DNA of 64,000 nucleotides, from assembly GCA_025449115.1 (NCBI GenBank), contig JAHLKC010000009.1:186001-250000 (forward strand). The letters are read 5' to 3'. A program made the position numbers and the translations under genes. Numbering within the stretch: position 1 is the first letter of the stretch; every line of letters begins with the position of its first letter. Below the pieces are notes generated by a model. That model was not told the DNA's origin. It did no database searches and worked only from the letters and a program-made list of their open reading frames with translations. This DNA comes from Chytridium lagenaria (lineage: Eukaryota > Chytridiomycota > Chytridiomycetes > Chytridiales > Chytridiaceae). Of this stretch, positions 23,115-34,341 are shown piece by piece.

Positions 23115-25542
23115 AGAAGCCGAGAAGAAAATCAAAGGAAGCTCATTGAAATCGTGGCAGACAACGGCGGCGAATTTAACAACAAACAAATGAAGGATTG
23201 GTGTTTAGAGCATGAGATTCGACTTACTTTCACCATGCCTTACACACCGCAACAGAACGGTGTTGCCGAACAGATGAACAGGACCTTGAACGAGAGGTCT
23301 AAAAGCATGTTAAGTTCTTCAAAACTCGAAACGCGGTTTTGGGGTGAAGCCGTGATGGCTGCAGCTTACCTCATTAACCGATCACCAACCCGAACGAACG
23401 AACAAGATGCAACGCCGCTTGAGAGATTCGCTGGAGTGAGACCTGACTTGTCAAGACTTCGTGGATGGGGTTGCCTGGCACTCGTCTTGATACCCAAGCA
23501 GCAACGAAAGAAGGGAGATTTCAACGCACGACGGTGTGCTCTCGTGGGGTATGGACCGCTGGGCTATCACCTTTGGGATTTGCAAACGAATAAGTTGGTT
23601 AGAAGCAAGTCAGTGATTTTTAACGAGGGAGTAATGGCGGCGGAAGTAGAGAAGGGAGAATCAAAGTTTGAAGGGGAGATTCAAGAGTGGAAAAACGACC
23701 TAGACATACCGGATTACTCCACAGACTCGTCAAGCTCTGGTGGAAGTGAAGTAGATACGGCGGTAAATGAAGAAGAATCTGAAGATGACGAAGATGATAA
23801 TGTTAGTTATCATACACCTGATCGCGACAACAATGAAGACGAAGAAAGAGATGAACCACACTCACCTACAGTTCGTCGATCTGGTGGAAGAAGAGTTCCA
23901 AACTTCCGTGAAGACCTGGATGAGCCATACGAGACATCGATTAGACCATCAGCAAACACCGCATCGTTAGAAGATGACGACGAACCAAAGACCTACCAGG
24001 AAGCGATGGGTAGGAAGGAGAAGGACGAGTGTAGGAAAGCGATGGAGGAGGAAATGAAGAGTCTGGTTGAGATGGGAACATGGAGGTTGGTTCCCCGACC
24101 AAAAGGGAGAAAGATTAGTAAATCAGGATGGGTGTACAAAACAAAGCGAGATGAGTTGGGAAATCTCGACAACGCAAAGCTAGATTTGTCGCTAAAGGTT
24201 ATTCGCAAAAACAAGGAATCGACTATGACGAGAAGTTCGCACCTGTCATCAAGCAAGCGACGCTGAGAGTGATGCTTGCGGTCGCTTGTCAAGAAAACAT
24301 GGAGATTCGGCAATACGACGTCAAGACCGCATTCTTAATGGCAAGCTTGAAGATCATGAGATTTATATCGAACAACCAGAAGGATTCGTCGTCGAAGGGA
24401 AAGAACACTGGGTGTGTCTGGCATGAAGAGCCTCTACAGACTCGTTCAAGCACCAATGTGTTTCAACACCGACTTGAACACGTTCAAAGTCGACGAGGAG
24501 AAGCTTACTTGCTCAGCGGCGGATCCGTGCCTTTACTACAAGCGAAACGGCATGGACCTCACCTTGAAGGGAGTCTACGTTGATGATATCATAGAAGCGT
24601 CGACGAGCAAGGAGGAATTAGACCGATCAGAAAAACGATTCATGAGACGTTACCGAGGTACAAGAGCTCCAAGTTTTCGATATGTCCTGGGGTGGCAATG
24701 TCGCTATGATCGTGTAAAAGGGAAGATTGTGGTGTTCCAGCAGAGATACATCGAAACGATGGGTCAAAAGCTGGAATTACCGAAAACTCTTTTACACTAT
24801 ACCCCAATGGACGCCGTGAAGAAACTCCTGAAGAACATGGAAGGGGAGATAACGAAAACGAACGAGAAGAATCAAGGATACCGACAGTACACTGGATCCT
24901 TGATGCATGCGATGATCGGCACTAGACCTGATATAGCATTCGCACTCGGAATGAGTGCTAGATTTCAAGAGAACCCTTACCAGCGCATTGGGATGCTTTA
25001 CCGAACGTGTGGATACTTACAGCAAACGAAGCAGTTGGGAATTCAGTATACTCGAAAGGACAAGCTGGAATTGGTGGGATATGCAGACGCCGACATGGGA
25101 CTGATCCGGACGACATGAAGTCAACGAGTGGTTTTGTAATCACTTTGAACGGGGGAGCTGTGGTGTGGGGAACGAAAAAGCAAGCAACAACGGCTCAGTC
25201 TACAGCCGAGGCTGAATATGTTTCACTTAGTGAAGCATCGTCGCATATGATTTGGGTCAGCCAACTTCTGGGGAGTTGGGTTATACGTTTAATGACCCTC
25301 CGGTGATTTACGGCGACAACACCACGGCAAATTCCTTCGCAAGCACGCCAATAATATCGCAAAGTTCGCGACATGTGGATAGAAGATTCCACGTCATACG
25401 AGACAGAGTTAACGTGAAGAAAATACGTGTTGAGTACCTGAACACGAAGGAGCAACCAGCAGACTTGTTCACGAAAGCCTTGCCTCGAACGAAATTTGAA
25501 GAATTACGAGCAAAGTTTGGGATGGTTAAAGTGGTTGATTAA
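23115..25542 (+). pseudogene. Copia-A integrase-RT-RNase H, continuation
   Basis: Resumes the integrase interrupted at 17671: IVADNGGEFNNKQMKDW, YTPQQNGVAEQMNR, the linker with DDNVSYHTPDR, then RT (WVYKTKRDELGN near 24130, GVYVDDIIEAS near 24570) and RNase H (YADADMG, AQSTAEAEYVSLSEASSHM, IYGDNTTANS), ending VKVVD stop. Frame changes occur near 24175, 24340, 25110 and 25270. The polypurine tract CTGAGGGGGAGAA follows at 25561-25573. Confidence 0.85.
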
Positions 25543-25573
25543 AACTGCAAGGTTAGAAAGCTGAGGGGGAGAA

Positions 25574-25967
25574 TGTTGGGTTTATTTAATCTTTCTATTT
25601 TGTTTCACTCACCCACATTCGTTATTTTGTCTAAGTTATTTTTCCCGAACTTCATTCACTTACGCGTTATTTTAAGTTTCGATTTGATCAGTTTTATTGA
25701 GCTCCTCATTCCATTTGAGGATGCGTTAATCCTAAACTTTATTATTTCATGTTTAGTTTATGATACGTAATTGGAGGGATTTACAGGTCATGAGTTCTGA
25801 TGTAAATCCCCCCTCTACATGTATTGCGAAAAGTAGTTAACATTAATATATGGAAGTTTCGAAGTAATTAGCTCCCTGTCGCCGCTGGAGACTCCATCAC
25901 CATTCTATAGTTTATCCTCTTATTAATTCATTATACTTAATTTCAATTGAGCCCCGTAACCCCTACA
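25574..25967 (+). repeat. 3' outer LTR of composite Copia-A
   Basis: 394 bp, TGTTGGGTTTATTTAATC ... CGTAACCCCTACA, followed by TATTC. It shares subtype variants with 14052-14448. Confidence 0.92.
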
Positions 25968-26040
25968 TATTCGACGTTCCATGCTATTCATCAATGACGT
26001 AAATAACAATCCTCAAAACAAGAGACAACTTGACAATTCA
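25968..26040 (+). pseudogene. Copia-C 3' stub next to DNAL4
   Basis: After the TATTC duplication the sequence continues the Copia-C RNase H tail interrupted at 14051 (the conserved HT/KHI-D segment). Where it ends and the DNAL4 5' untranslated region begins is unclear. At most about 40-110 bp separate transposon DNA from the DNAL4 start codon. Confidence 0.45.
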
Positions 26041-26080
26041 ATCAAAAAATCACAACAACCATCATTAACACGAAATCGGA

Positions 26081-26758
26081 ATGGCGGACGTCTCTGGCAG
26101 CAACGCCAACCTCGCTGCAGACAAGCCGGCAGCAGCAGGTGGAGGAGGAGGAGGAGCCACTTCTGCAGGGGATAAGGCAGAGGAGAAGGATTTGCGCAAA
26201 AACTTCAACTATCCGTTAGTTAAGGTGCACATCATCATTTCAACTAATCAGCCATTTCTTGCTTTTACCTTCTTTTATATGTTTACGGGGGCTTGCATTT
26301 GCTGGAAGAGGGGAACCGCTGTTGCATCTATTGATTAAAAGGCATCATACTTACCATTTTCTCTCATGGTTTGTGTAGGTCTGTGATATGGTAGACGAGC
26401 TCAGGGTGGAGGCCGTTGACATGGTTGTCACCGCTGTAGAAAAATCCTGGAAACTATGAGGTAACTGATATCACCCTCTCCATCATCCAACCAGCTCCGA
26501 GTTTAACACAATTTCCCTACTTATGTTTCTTTCAAACAAAAGGCCGCCGCAAAATCCGTCAAGGAACTGATGGACAAGCGTTGTGGAAGCTCATGGCATG
26601 TGGTGGTCGGGGAGGGCTTTTGGGTTTGAAGTGACGCATGAAATGAGGAATCTTATGTTTATGTATTTTGGAGTAAGGTCACTTGGAACTGGACGTAAAC
26701 GAATTCTTACCTCGCTTTTGCAGGTAACATCGGGATACTGGTATGGAAGGCATCTTAA
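26081..26758 (+). CDS. DNAL4: Axonemal dynein light chain DNAL4-like (LC8 family)
   Basis: Four exons (26081-26224, 26379-26460, 26543-26672, 26724-26758). A Gly/Ala-rich N-terminus leads into FNYPLVKVCDMVDELRVEAV, then SVKELMDKRCGSSWHVVVGE, GFGFEVTHEMRNL, MFMYFG and GNIGILVWKAS. This matches DNAL4 rather than canonical LC8 in the SSWHV-GEGFGFE-TH core and the VWK ending. The family sits in outer-arm axonemal dynein of motile flagella. As sequenced, three one-base errors break the frame: the A-run near 26450, an extra T in GGCTTTTGGG near 26618, and a missing G at the exon 3 donor. Correct splice sites and conserved residues around each break favour sequencing error over decay. Length is about 130 residues, close to the family norm plus the Gly-rich leader. 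Confidence 0.82.
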
Positions 26759-27105
26759 TTGCACCGTTATACATGCAACAATCTTTCATACTCTCCACGA
26801 TAGCATTAACATTTTTCGCAAGGACCGCTAAGGGGTCATTATAAGTGCTCATCAGGAAGTTTCGCTTTGGTATAATCAACAGGCACCATACTATGCCTCT
26901 TTGTACAAATAAATGTTCAAGAAAGGAACTTCAGAACTCAACATATATTTATTTGAAACACTGCTGTCGCCCAAAGCAACCATAAAAGAAGTTTTATATC
27001 CTGAACCACGTTAAACAAAGAAACTCAACTCAGGGCAAAATAAAAAAGTAGAGAACTTAAGTAAAACCAACTCCGTCCTATCCTTACAGGCGCAAATCGC
27101 GCACA
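26759..27105. other. Convergent spacer, DNAL4 and BRPF-like
   Basis: No gene seen. AATAAA-type signals (AAATAAATG near 26909 on the plus strand) suit 3' ends of the two converging genes. Confidence 0.4.
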
Positions 27106-30100
27106 TCACAAGTCACCCTCCAACTCCAACTGCTCTGGTACCCCACCCTTTTCTCGCCCTTTAACTTTAACACCGCCACCATTATCATCATCAACAACCC
27201 CCTGATTTCCTCCACAAATCGTAACAACTCCTCACAATCATCCATAAAAGCATCAAAAAACCCAGCGGGCGCCTTGATCGGTTTCATAAGTTTAAATGTC
27301 GTCATTCTCAAACTTCCCCTCCGTTCTCCCACAGCACTAGGTGTCCCAACACTCCCAGTAATCGACTTCTCCTCTCAGACACAATGGCCTTTGACGATGT
27401 CAAGCAGGCGGAGTCTTTGGAGGCTTCCTCGCTGCATCCGATTTCCGTCTTGGAAGATCAGGCGTGGGCGCACCCAAAGGCTTCTCGTCAAACTTTGGCG
27501 TAGAAGCTCTCCGCGTTGAACCCTTTGTCTCCTTCTCCTTCTGCACATTCGCGCTCCTTAACGACCTTGAAGGTCCTCCAGGCGTAAGTTGCAACAAGGC
27601 ATTGGCGATATCAAACTCTTCTTCTGTCGCAGTCTCCGTGATGGGTCTGTTACCATCCCCAAGTTCTTCAACCACCTCCATCTTCCGACTCGATGTCTTC
27701 CGCGTAGGTCGTGTCGCAGCACCCATACCAGGCGTTGAAACATCTAATAGCGCGTCAGAAGATCTCCTCGTTGATCTGGCCCTAACGCTGTAGGCGTTTG
27801 CACGCATCGGCGCCAGCCCTCCTCTCCTTCAACGCATTTTCTTCATGCAACACCTCAACAGACTTTCCAGATCTCGTGCGTTTGCGTAAAGGCTGATCAA
27901 CATCCTCTGTCCCCGTTCGCCTCACTACTGATAGTAGACCGACCAGTAAAGCTAAGGGACAACGACCGCTTTCGTGCCACTCGAGATGGTCCATCCACCG
28001 GACTCGGTGTTGCTGCTTTAGCCTTTACAGGTGAATGCGAAGTACGTCGTCTCCGGCTTCGATTAACCTCTCCATCACCATCACCATCACCATCACCATC
28101 ACCATCAACAGTAGGTAGCACTCCCTCCTCCAAAAACGCCTGCGACCGAGTCCGTTTCTTCACCACGACACCCTCCCCATCCTCTGCTACATGTAAGGGC
28201 GGCACGCTCCTACTCCGGCATTCGTCCCTCCCTTCAACGGACGAGGTGGTCCGTACGGACTTAAATAGGTGATGCGGGCTCAGTCTGTTTTTGAGCAACT
28301 TCTATAAGGGTCTCAGATTCAGTCAGCTTCTTGCGATTGCGATTGGACGATCTTCTCAACGACGCATCTGCCAACTGATCGGGTGACGCATCATCAGCAA
28401 AAGCCAGTGAATTTTCCTTTTTCGGTGATTCAAGTTTCGTAAGGGTGAGGTCTTTGTCTTTAGAACTTCGCAGCGACCTCCGTGCACTCTCCTTAAACAA
28501 AAAAAAAATTTAAGCAAAACACGGTATAAAACCCGGTCAGGTATAAAAAGAGAAGCATAAACTAACCGGAACAACAATGACCTCCTTATGCCTCCTATTT
28601 AAAATTCGTGAATCTGTCATCACCTCCAAAGAGCCCATCCCATTCTTTGGTGTAACAACCCCAATCCTCCCTGCTCTCGGCATCATCCCAGCACTCCTAC
28701 TACTTCTCGTAGTCCCCTTCAGGCGTCTTTTACAATCTTTACATCCTGCAACCTCTTCACCTTCGGGTTCCTACTCTCCTTCACAGGCGACTCAACAGGC
28801 TGCGAGCCCCTAGACCTTAATGTCCGACCAGGTGTCGGCAGCGCTTCCTTTTCTTGAAGCTCTTTCGCAAGCTCCTCATCTCCAGGGGGTGCGAGAACTT
28901 CAGGAGGGAGAATAGGGCTACCATCCTCCCCATCCTTCCCTTTTGCGCCTTCCTCATTCTCCTTATTCGCCGCCATCTCTAATCCGTTTATCCCGTCCAC
29001 CTCCTCAATAGTAGGTGTAGGTATTCGTTCGGGCTCCTCGTAGCCATAAAAAAAGAGCTTCTCCGATGGACGAATGGGGAGAAAATCCGGCATCTGGGTC
29101 TAGGGGAAGATTTTCCAGGATGCGTCGTACTTTCTCTAAAGCAGGCTGCATGCGGCCTTAATACGTGGCGCAGCACGACCCCACATTGTTTCAGGTGCGT
29201 TGTAAAGAGTGGCGTTATCGCAAATCAAATAGAGGTCACGCTGAGTTATGCTTAAGTTCAAACTGCACGGGTAAGGTATAAACAAACCTCAAACGCGCAT
29301 ATGTCCGATACTCATTTGCCTCCATCTTCTTCGACATTGTCAAGAAATCCATCGGTTCCTTCACAATATCCAAATAATCCGCCACTTCCTCCGGATTAAA
29401 CCGGTTCAGAAAACAAGGATTTTTGATCCAACCTGCGAAAGGTTTTAATCGCTGTAGGTAGAAAAAAAGCTTAACTTAAAGCTTAACTTACTTTTTAATC
29501 TCCTCAAGGATCGTCGAAGAATATTTGTGACAGGATTTAAGATAAAATCAAGGTACTGAACTTGAATTTGATACCGCTTTAACTTCTCCTTTTCACGTTT
29601 CTTGACAAGCTCTGCAAGCATCCGAACGCGCTCCAGGTCTTTCCGAACGTAAATAAGGATCTCGTTACGCATTGCTCGAAAATTTTCGTCCTCTTTAGTA
29701 GCCGAGGCTGTCGCTGTCCATGGCTAAAATGAGGAGTTAAAAAAAACCATGCAGATAACTGAACACAACAAACTCCTTAAAATGATAAGAGATTTACTGC
29801 CAGCAAGCACTCACCTCAAGATGTAATCTCCTCAACAACGGCGCCCCTTCTCGACTCCCTCTTTAAAGACCAATACCTGCACACCATCTCCACAAAGGTC
29901 GATTTTCTTCTGATATTACTCTTAATCGTCCCCGCAATCTTCTTCGCGACCGCATAAGGCACAACCGGTATCTGCGGAGCATAATGAGATTGATGGGCAC
30001 GAGCAGATCGAGAAGCAGATGACGAAATCTCAGGCTCGTCATCCTCGGAATCCACTATCCGTCGTACATTACTCCGTCGAATCTTCTTGAATGACCGCTT

Positions 30101-33100
30101 CCTGCCATTTCCAGTAGCCGTAGAGTCATCTTCGTCGTCTCCCGAGACTGGTTCTACACTGGCTTTGGATTTCGAGTCCATAGCTTGGCGAAAAGCGATA
30201 ATTTCAGCCTCCATGTCGACTTTATCCCGATGTTCCTTCTATAAGTATATCAATATAACGCACTAAAAAAAGTTGAAAAGCAAGCTCTTACCGGACAATG
30301 CGATCGCAGAATGACCGCATGCTGACTTCATCATTCACTCCGGAATGTACTCTCATCTTCATAAACAGCTTCACCTTCCGTGCGCAAGTGACATGATAAG
30401 CAACATAACAATTCTTGCTGCTGCATTGAATACAAGCGCCTTTCCGCTTTTTGCAGATGTAACATTGCTAAAAAAATATAAGCCAAGGGGAAAGTAAAGG
30501 AGACAAGAAGTCAAACTCACAAGCTTCCATCGACTCTCTGGAATAGCTTCTATAGATTCAATAGGTTCCATGTAAACGGGTTCGCGAAGTGTGCCTCAGG
30601 GATCCATTGTGCGCATATCACGTGTGCCCACCGACTCGTATTGGTTTGCTTGAATGCGCCGCCTCGTTTGGACAGAAAATGCACGCCTGCACAATGCGTT
30701 AAGCGCAGGTTCATAGAACAAATTTCAAAGAGCAGCAAAACTTACAACGGGTGTTTCCGGGCTCAGCATGCATTTCCGGCACAACCATTGCCCTTCAGGG
30801 ATAATGGAACACCATAACAGTCTACCATAACCGATTAAACTACAAAGACACAATACAACTCTACCTTGATGAACCGCAAGATTACAGCCATCACAAAACA
30901 CAATAGCATTACTATTCTCGCATTCTCCATCATCGCAGACTGCGCATGCTGTATCTTCCGATGATGACTCATCTCGCACGGGTTTAGGTAAATCTTTGGT
31001 CTACAAAAGGGGTCAGGATATATATAGTAAACGACAAAGAGATGTTAGCTTTACATACCATGTCGAACCATTCCTTTTCAAGACGATCCATAATAAGCTC
31101 AAAGACGAGTTCGGGAACAGCTGGCTCCCCAATAGTTCTGCGTTCCTCGTTAACGAGCTTGAGCCACTCCATGTCTAAGATAGTCAATCAGTCGCTAAAT
31201 CCCATCAAATCCAAAGTCCTTTACCTTGCTCATCCATGTCATACTCAATCCTCTCGGCAAGCTCGCCCTCCGTCGGTTCTACATCAATAAATAGAATAAA
31301 AAAACCCCAAATCAGAACTCTGTTTAAACACCAAAACTGAAAAAATAAACTCCATACACATACCAACATATCTCACGTAATGCAACTCTGGTTTCACAAA
31401 CGTCGGTCTCTTGAACCCCGGTATCCACTCCTCTTGCGACATATCCGCAACCTCATGTTCCGAGAATACTGCTTTCGGCACGGCTTTTTGGAAAACCACA
31501 TTAAGCGGTGGGAGTTCCGTCTGCATCTCCACACCTATTGCCCATCGCGCATCATCGACTTGGTCGGGTTCATCTTCAAAGAGAGCGACGGCCCAGTCGG
31601 ATGATGAGGTTGTTGATGAGTTTGCGGTATCAAGTTGTTGAGCGTGTTGTTCGGGTTGAGATGTGGCGAGGGAGGGTAGAGGGTCAAGAAGAATGGGTTG
31701 GTCGGAGGTGCTGGAAATAGTTTCGGAGGCTGGTGTTGGTAGTATAAGGGTTGATGGAGGTTGGACCTGTTCTAGTGAAGGCGTCGCAAGCACGTCTTCG
31801 TGATGGAGGGTTTCTGATGGAAGTGCTTGCTCCAGCTTAGCGCCTTCGTCATCATGTTAGATCGACTCTCGACAGCTTGTTCAATCATGCTAGAGTCTAC
31901 ACTCGCCGTGATGGAAATGGCCGACATGGTCGCTTCTTCCGCAAGCTGCAAGCCTTCCTCCAAAGCTTCACCCACTAGTACAGGTAAACCGACTGGCCTC
32001 ACATCCTCTTGAGCAACTTGCTGTTCCTCAACCTGGATACACACATCCATTGGCTGTGTGGTCTCCTCAGGTTCAAGTTGGTCCTCCATGGCCTTATCCA
32101 CAATCTCCTGAAGATCAACCTGACTCTTTATTGCCATAGCCGCGGTTTCCTTCAGATCAAGTGGTTCCTCTATTGATACGGCCATGGCCATTGGCTGATA
32201 GTTGTCCCCATTTACGTACATCTCTCTCAACCCCTCCACAGCTAGCCCAGCATTCTCACTTTGATGCTCCTCACTCTGGGACGTCGGGCTTAACAAGGGA
32301 TCCGCTGGTGAACATTCTGCAGGTAAAGCAGGCGGGGGTAGTGGAAGCGGTTTTTGTAGGTGACGGATGTGAGATTATAGACGGTAATTCCGATTCGGAA
32401 GCCTCGGGACTGAGGTTAAAAGATTTAGAGGATGGGGATGTTGAAGAGGACGAGGATGCTGTTACGCCGTTCACGAGGTCGGGAACGCCGTTGATGATTG
32501 GACTTGAACCTTTGTTGATGGCGATGACGGGGTTTATTGATGGAGCAGGCGTGTCCGAAACTAGGGGAAGGTTGGGTTCCGAGCGTTGTTCTGTGAACAC
32601 TTCCATGGGTTGCAATGTTGACCATGACGGCACGGTGATGCTCTCGTCTGATGGAGGGGGGAGAGGTGCGTCCGAAACTTGAAGAGGGATCTCCGAGGTC
32701 TCCTCCAACAACCTTAACAGAAGGCTGTTGTGGGGTTGCTAAGGCAAGGTCATCTGGTGACGGTTTGGAAGGGGATAGTGACGACTTGCGGGGTGAGGTG
32801 AGAGGCTGAGGTGCTTCGATGGCCAAAGTGTTGGAACGGGAGGGTCTGTAATGATGCCAAAGTTGGGATGCATCCGGATTATACGGATAGAGGTGGTGAC
32901 TTCAAGGTCTGGATAAAGCTCTTGATAAGGACGCTCCTCGACAGGCTTCTCCACGACAGCAACTTGCTCCTCTGGCTCTGGCGAATCCCCAGGAACAGTG
33001 AGTGAAGCCACTGAAGACTTGCGGTTGTAAGCTCTACTCCTTCTTCTCGAAGCATTACTCCTTGGCGCAGACCTTGATGCTGCAGCCGAAGCGGTGCGAA

Positions 33101-33344
33101 CGGGACTTCTGGAGGGACTGACAGCCTCTTCTCCAATCATTCGACGCAGAAGCGCCATTCTGGTTCCCAATCCATTTCCGCCGCTCTTCACTTGTAAAGA
33201 TGGTCGAGTCCAGCTCCCACACCGCTTCTGGGTACATGGGTTTCCTTTACAACCTTCCTGCCTGATGACCGCACTGGCTTCAAAGGGTCTCGATGAGGGA
33301 GAGGCCTCTGCGCCTGAAGAAGCATCCTGGTCCACCTGAATCAT
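27106..33344 (-). CDS. BRPF/Nto1-like PHD-ePHD-bromodomain protein
   Basis: Minus-strand multi-exon gene, ATG at 33344, stop at 27108. A long low-complexity Ser/Pro/Glu-rich N-terminus (33344 to about 31500) precedes an enhancer-of-polycomb-like segment ([23 protein letters not shown]), a PHD finger ([30 protein letters not shown]; 30960-30735), an extended PHD ([52 protein letters not shown]; 30690-30340), the [12 protein letters not shown] helix (about 29610) and a bromodomain ([22 protein letters not shown]; 29400-29180). The tail to 27106 is basic and acidic with a (GD)n tract. Family role: scaffold of MYST acetyltransferase complexes (MOZ/BRPF, yeast NuA3) reading histone H3. Yeast Nto1 lacks the bromodomain; this one has it. 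Several one-base breaks lie inside conserved domains (near 30815 and 30302). Exon limits are approximate. Confidence 0.8.
28072..28109. repeat. CCATCA hexanucleotide microsatellite
   Basis: About six CCATCA units. On the minus strand they encode an Asp-Gly run in the C-terminal tail of the BRPF-like protein, which is likely to vary in length. Confidence 0.85.
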
Positions 33345-33683
33345 ATGTGATGATGAATAAAGATGGACAGACGCGGGGACAGAGACGGGAAATGGATGGA
33401 GTGGAGTGCCGCACCCCTGCTTGATGTTGCTTGCTAGTCGATATGTGAAGAGAGTGTGGAAGGAGGTGAGGTGGATGCGAAGAGAAGCGTGTGGGTGGAG
33501 GTTCAAGTGTTCCGCCCTCTCTTCCCTTTTTTTGAGAGTGTTTGGCCCCAACGACGAAGTTGAGGTTCTCTTTGATTTTTGCTTGCGAAGTTGGTGGCCT
33601 GCTTTTGAAGTCTCCACACTCACCCTCTGCTCAACACCCAATTCCTCACACCCTTTCTCATTAAGCAACGGATTAGAGAAGTA
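33345..33683. promoter_or_regulatory. Bidirectional promoter, BRPF-like and HUB1
   Basis: 339 bp between divergent start codons. No clear TATA box; pyrimidine-rich stretches near 33520-33540. Assigned only from gene orientation. Confidence 0.45.
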
Positions 33684-34199
33684 ATGATTGAGATTATCGG
33701 TGAGTGGCGGGGGCTTCTGTATAGGAGCAAAGTGCTGATGCTTTATTTCAAAAGTCAATGATCGTCTTGGGAAGAAGGTCGAGTCAAGTGCAAGTGAGTT
33801 TGCGGGCAATACCAAACCCATACAGTACGATAATGTAACTGTTTTCTTTTCTGCGCATTCACAGTGAGGACGATACAATTGGAGACCTGAAAAAGCTTAT
33901 TGCAGCGCAGACAGGAACAAAAGCAGAGAGATTGTTCTCAAGAAATGGTGTGTGTCAACACTGCTGCCGTCATTCTAATGGCTTTAATGCTGTTTTACAG
34001 GTACAATATCTTCAAAGACCACATCACTCTGGAGGACTGTAAGTTTTTTAAACATCCTTAATATTAAAATAAACTGACGGATGTTTATAGATGAAATTCA
34101 TGACGGCATGAGTCTTGAGGTTAGACCACCATCGCCCCCGTTGATCACCGCCCATGCCATGATATTAATTACTTCCTCATCCAGCTCTACTACTCGTAA
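33684..34199 (+). CDS. HUB1: Ubiquitin-like splicing modifier Hub1/UBL5
   Basis: Six small exons: 33684-33699, 33755-33793, 33865-33947, 34001-34038, 34091-34119, 34185-34199. They give [14 protein letters not shown], then [40 protein letters not shown] and an ELYYS end with the di-Tyr typical of UBL5/Hub1. Coding sums to 220 nt; adding the two bases apparently missing near 33780 and 33930 gives 222 nt, exactly 73 residues, the family length. Hub1 binds HIND motifs of Snu66 and Prp38 and tunes 5' splice-site choice without being conjugated. It starts 340 bp from the divergent BRPF-like gene. The intron before the last exon has a weak GTTAGA donor. Confidence 0.9.
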
Positions 34200-34341
34200 T
34201 CAACGGCCATGCTCCCCATCACCCTGTTCTCCTCTATCGACACCTATACCAAAATCCTTGTCACTGCAATTCATTTAATAATAAATTAAAATACGTAAGG
34301 AACAAGAGGGCTATGGCCTTTGCAGTTCCAACCCTCAAACG

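Larger units (their letters stand above)
14052..25967 (+). mobile_element. Composite Copia-A insertion carrying nested Copia-B
   Basis: TATTC occurs at 14047-14051 and 25968-25972, so the outer LTRs (14052-14448 and 25574-25967) bound one integration into Copia-C RNase H. These two LTRs share diagnostic variants (GCTCCCTGTCGCCGCTGG, TATTTAATCTTTC). Inside there is an extra LTR (15351-15750) of another subtype preceded by a gag fragment and followed by a second full gag and a pol. No second copy of ACCTC, the sequence before the inner LTR, is found at its other side. Copia-B occupies 17672-23114. Confidence 0.88.
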
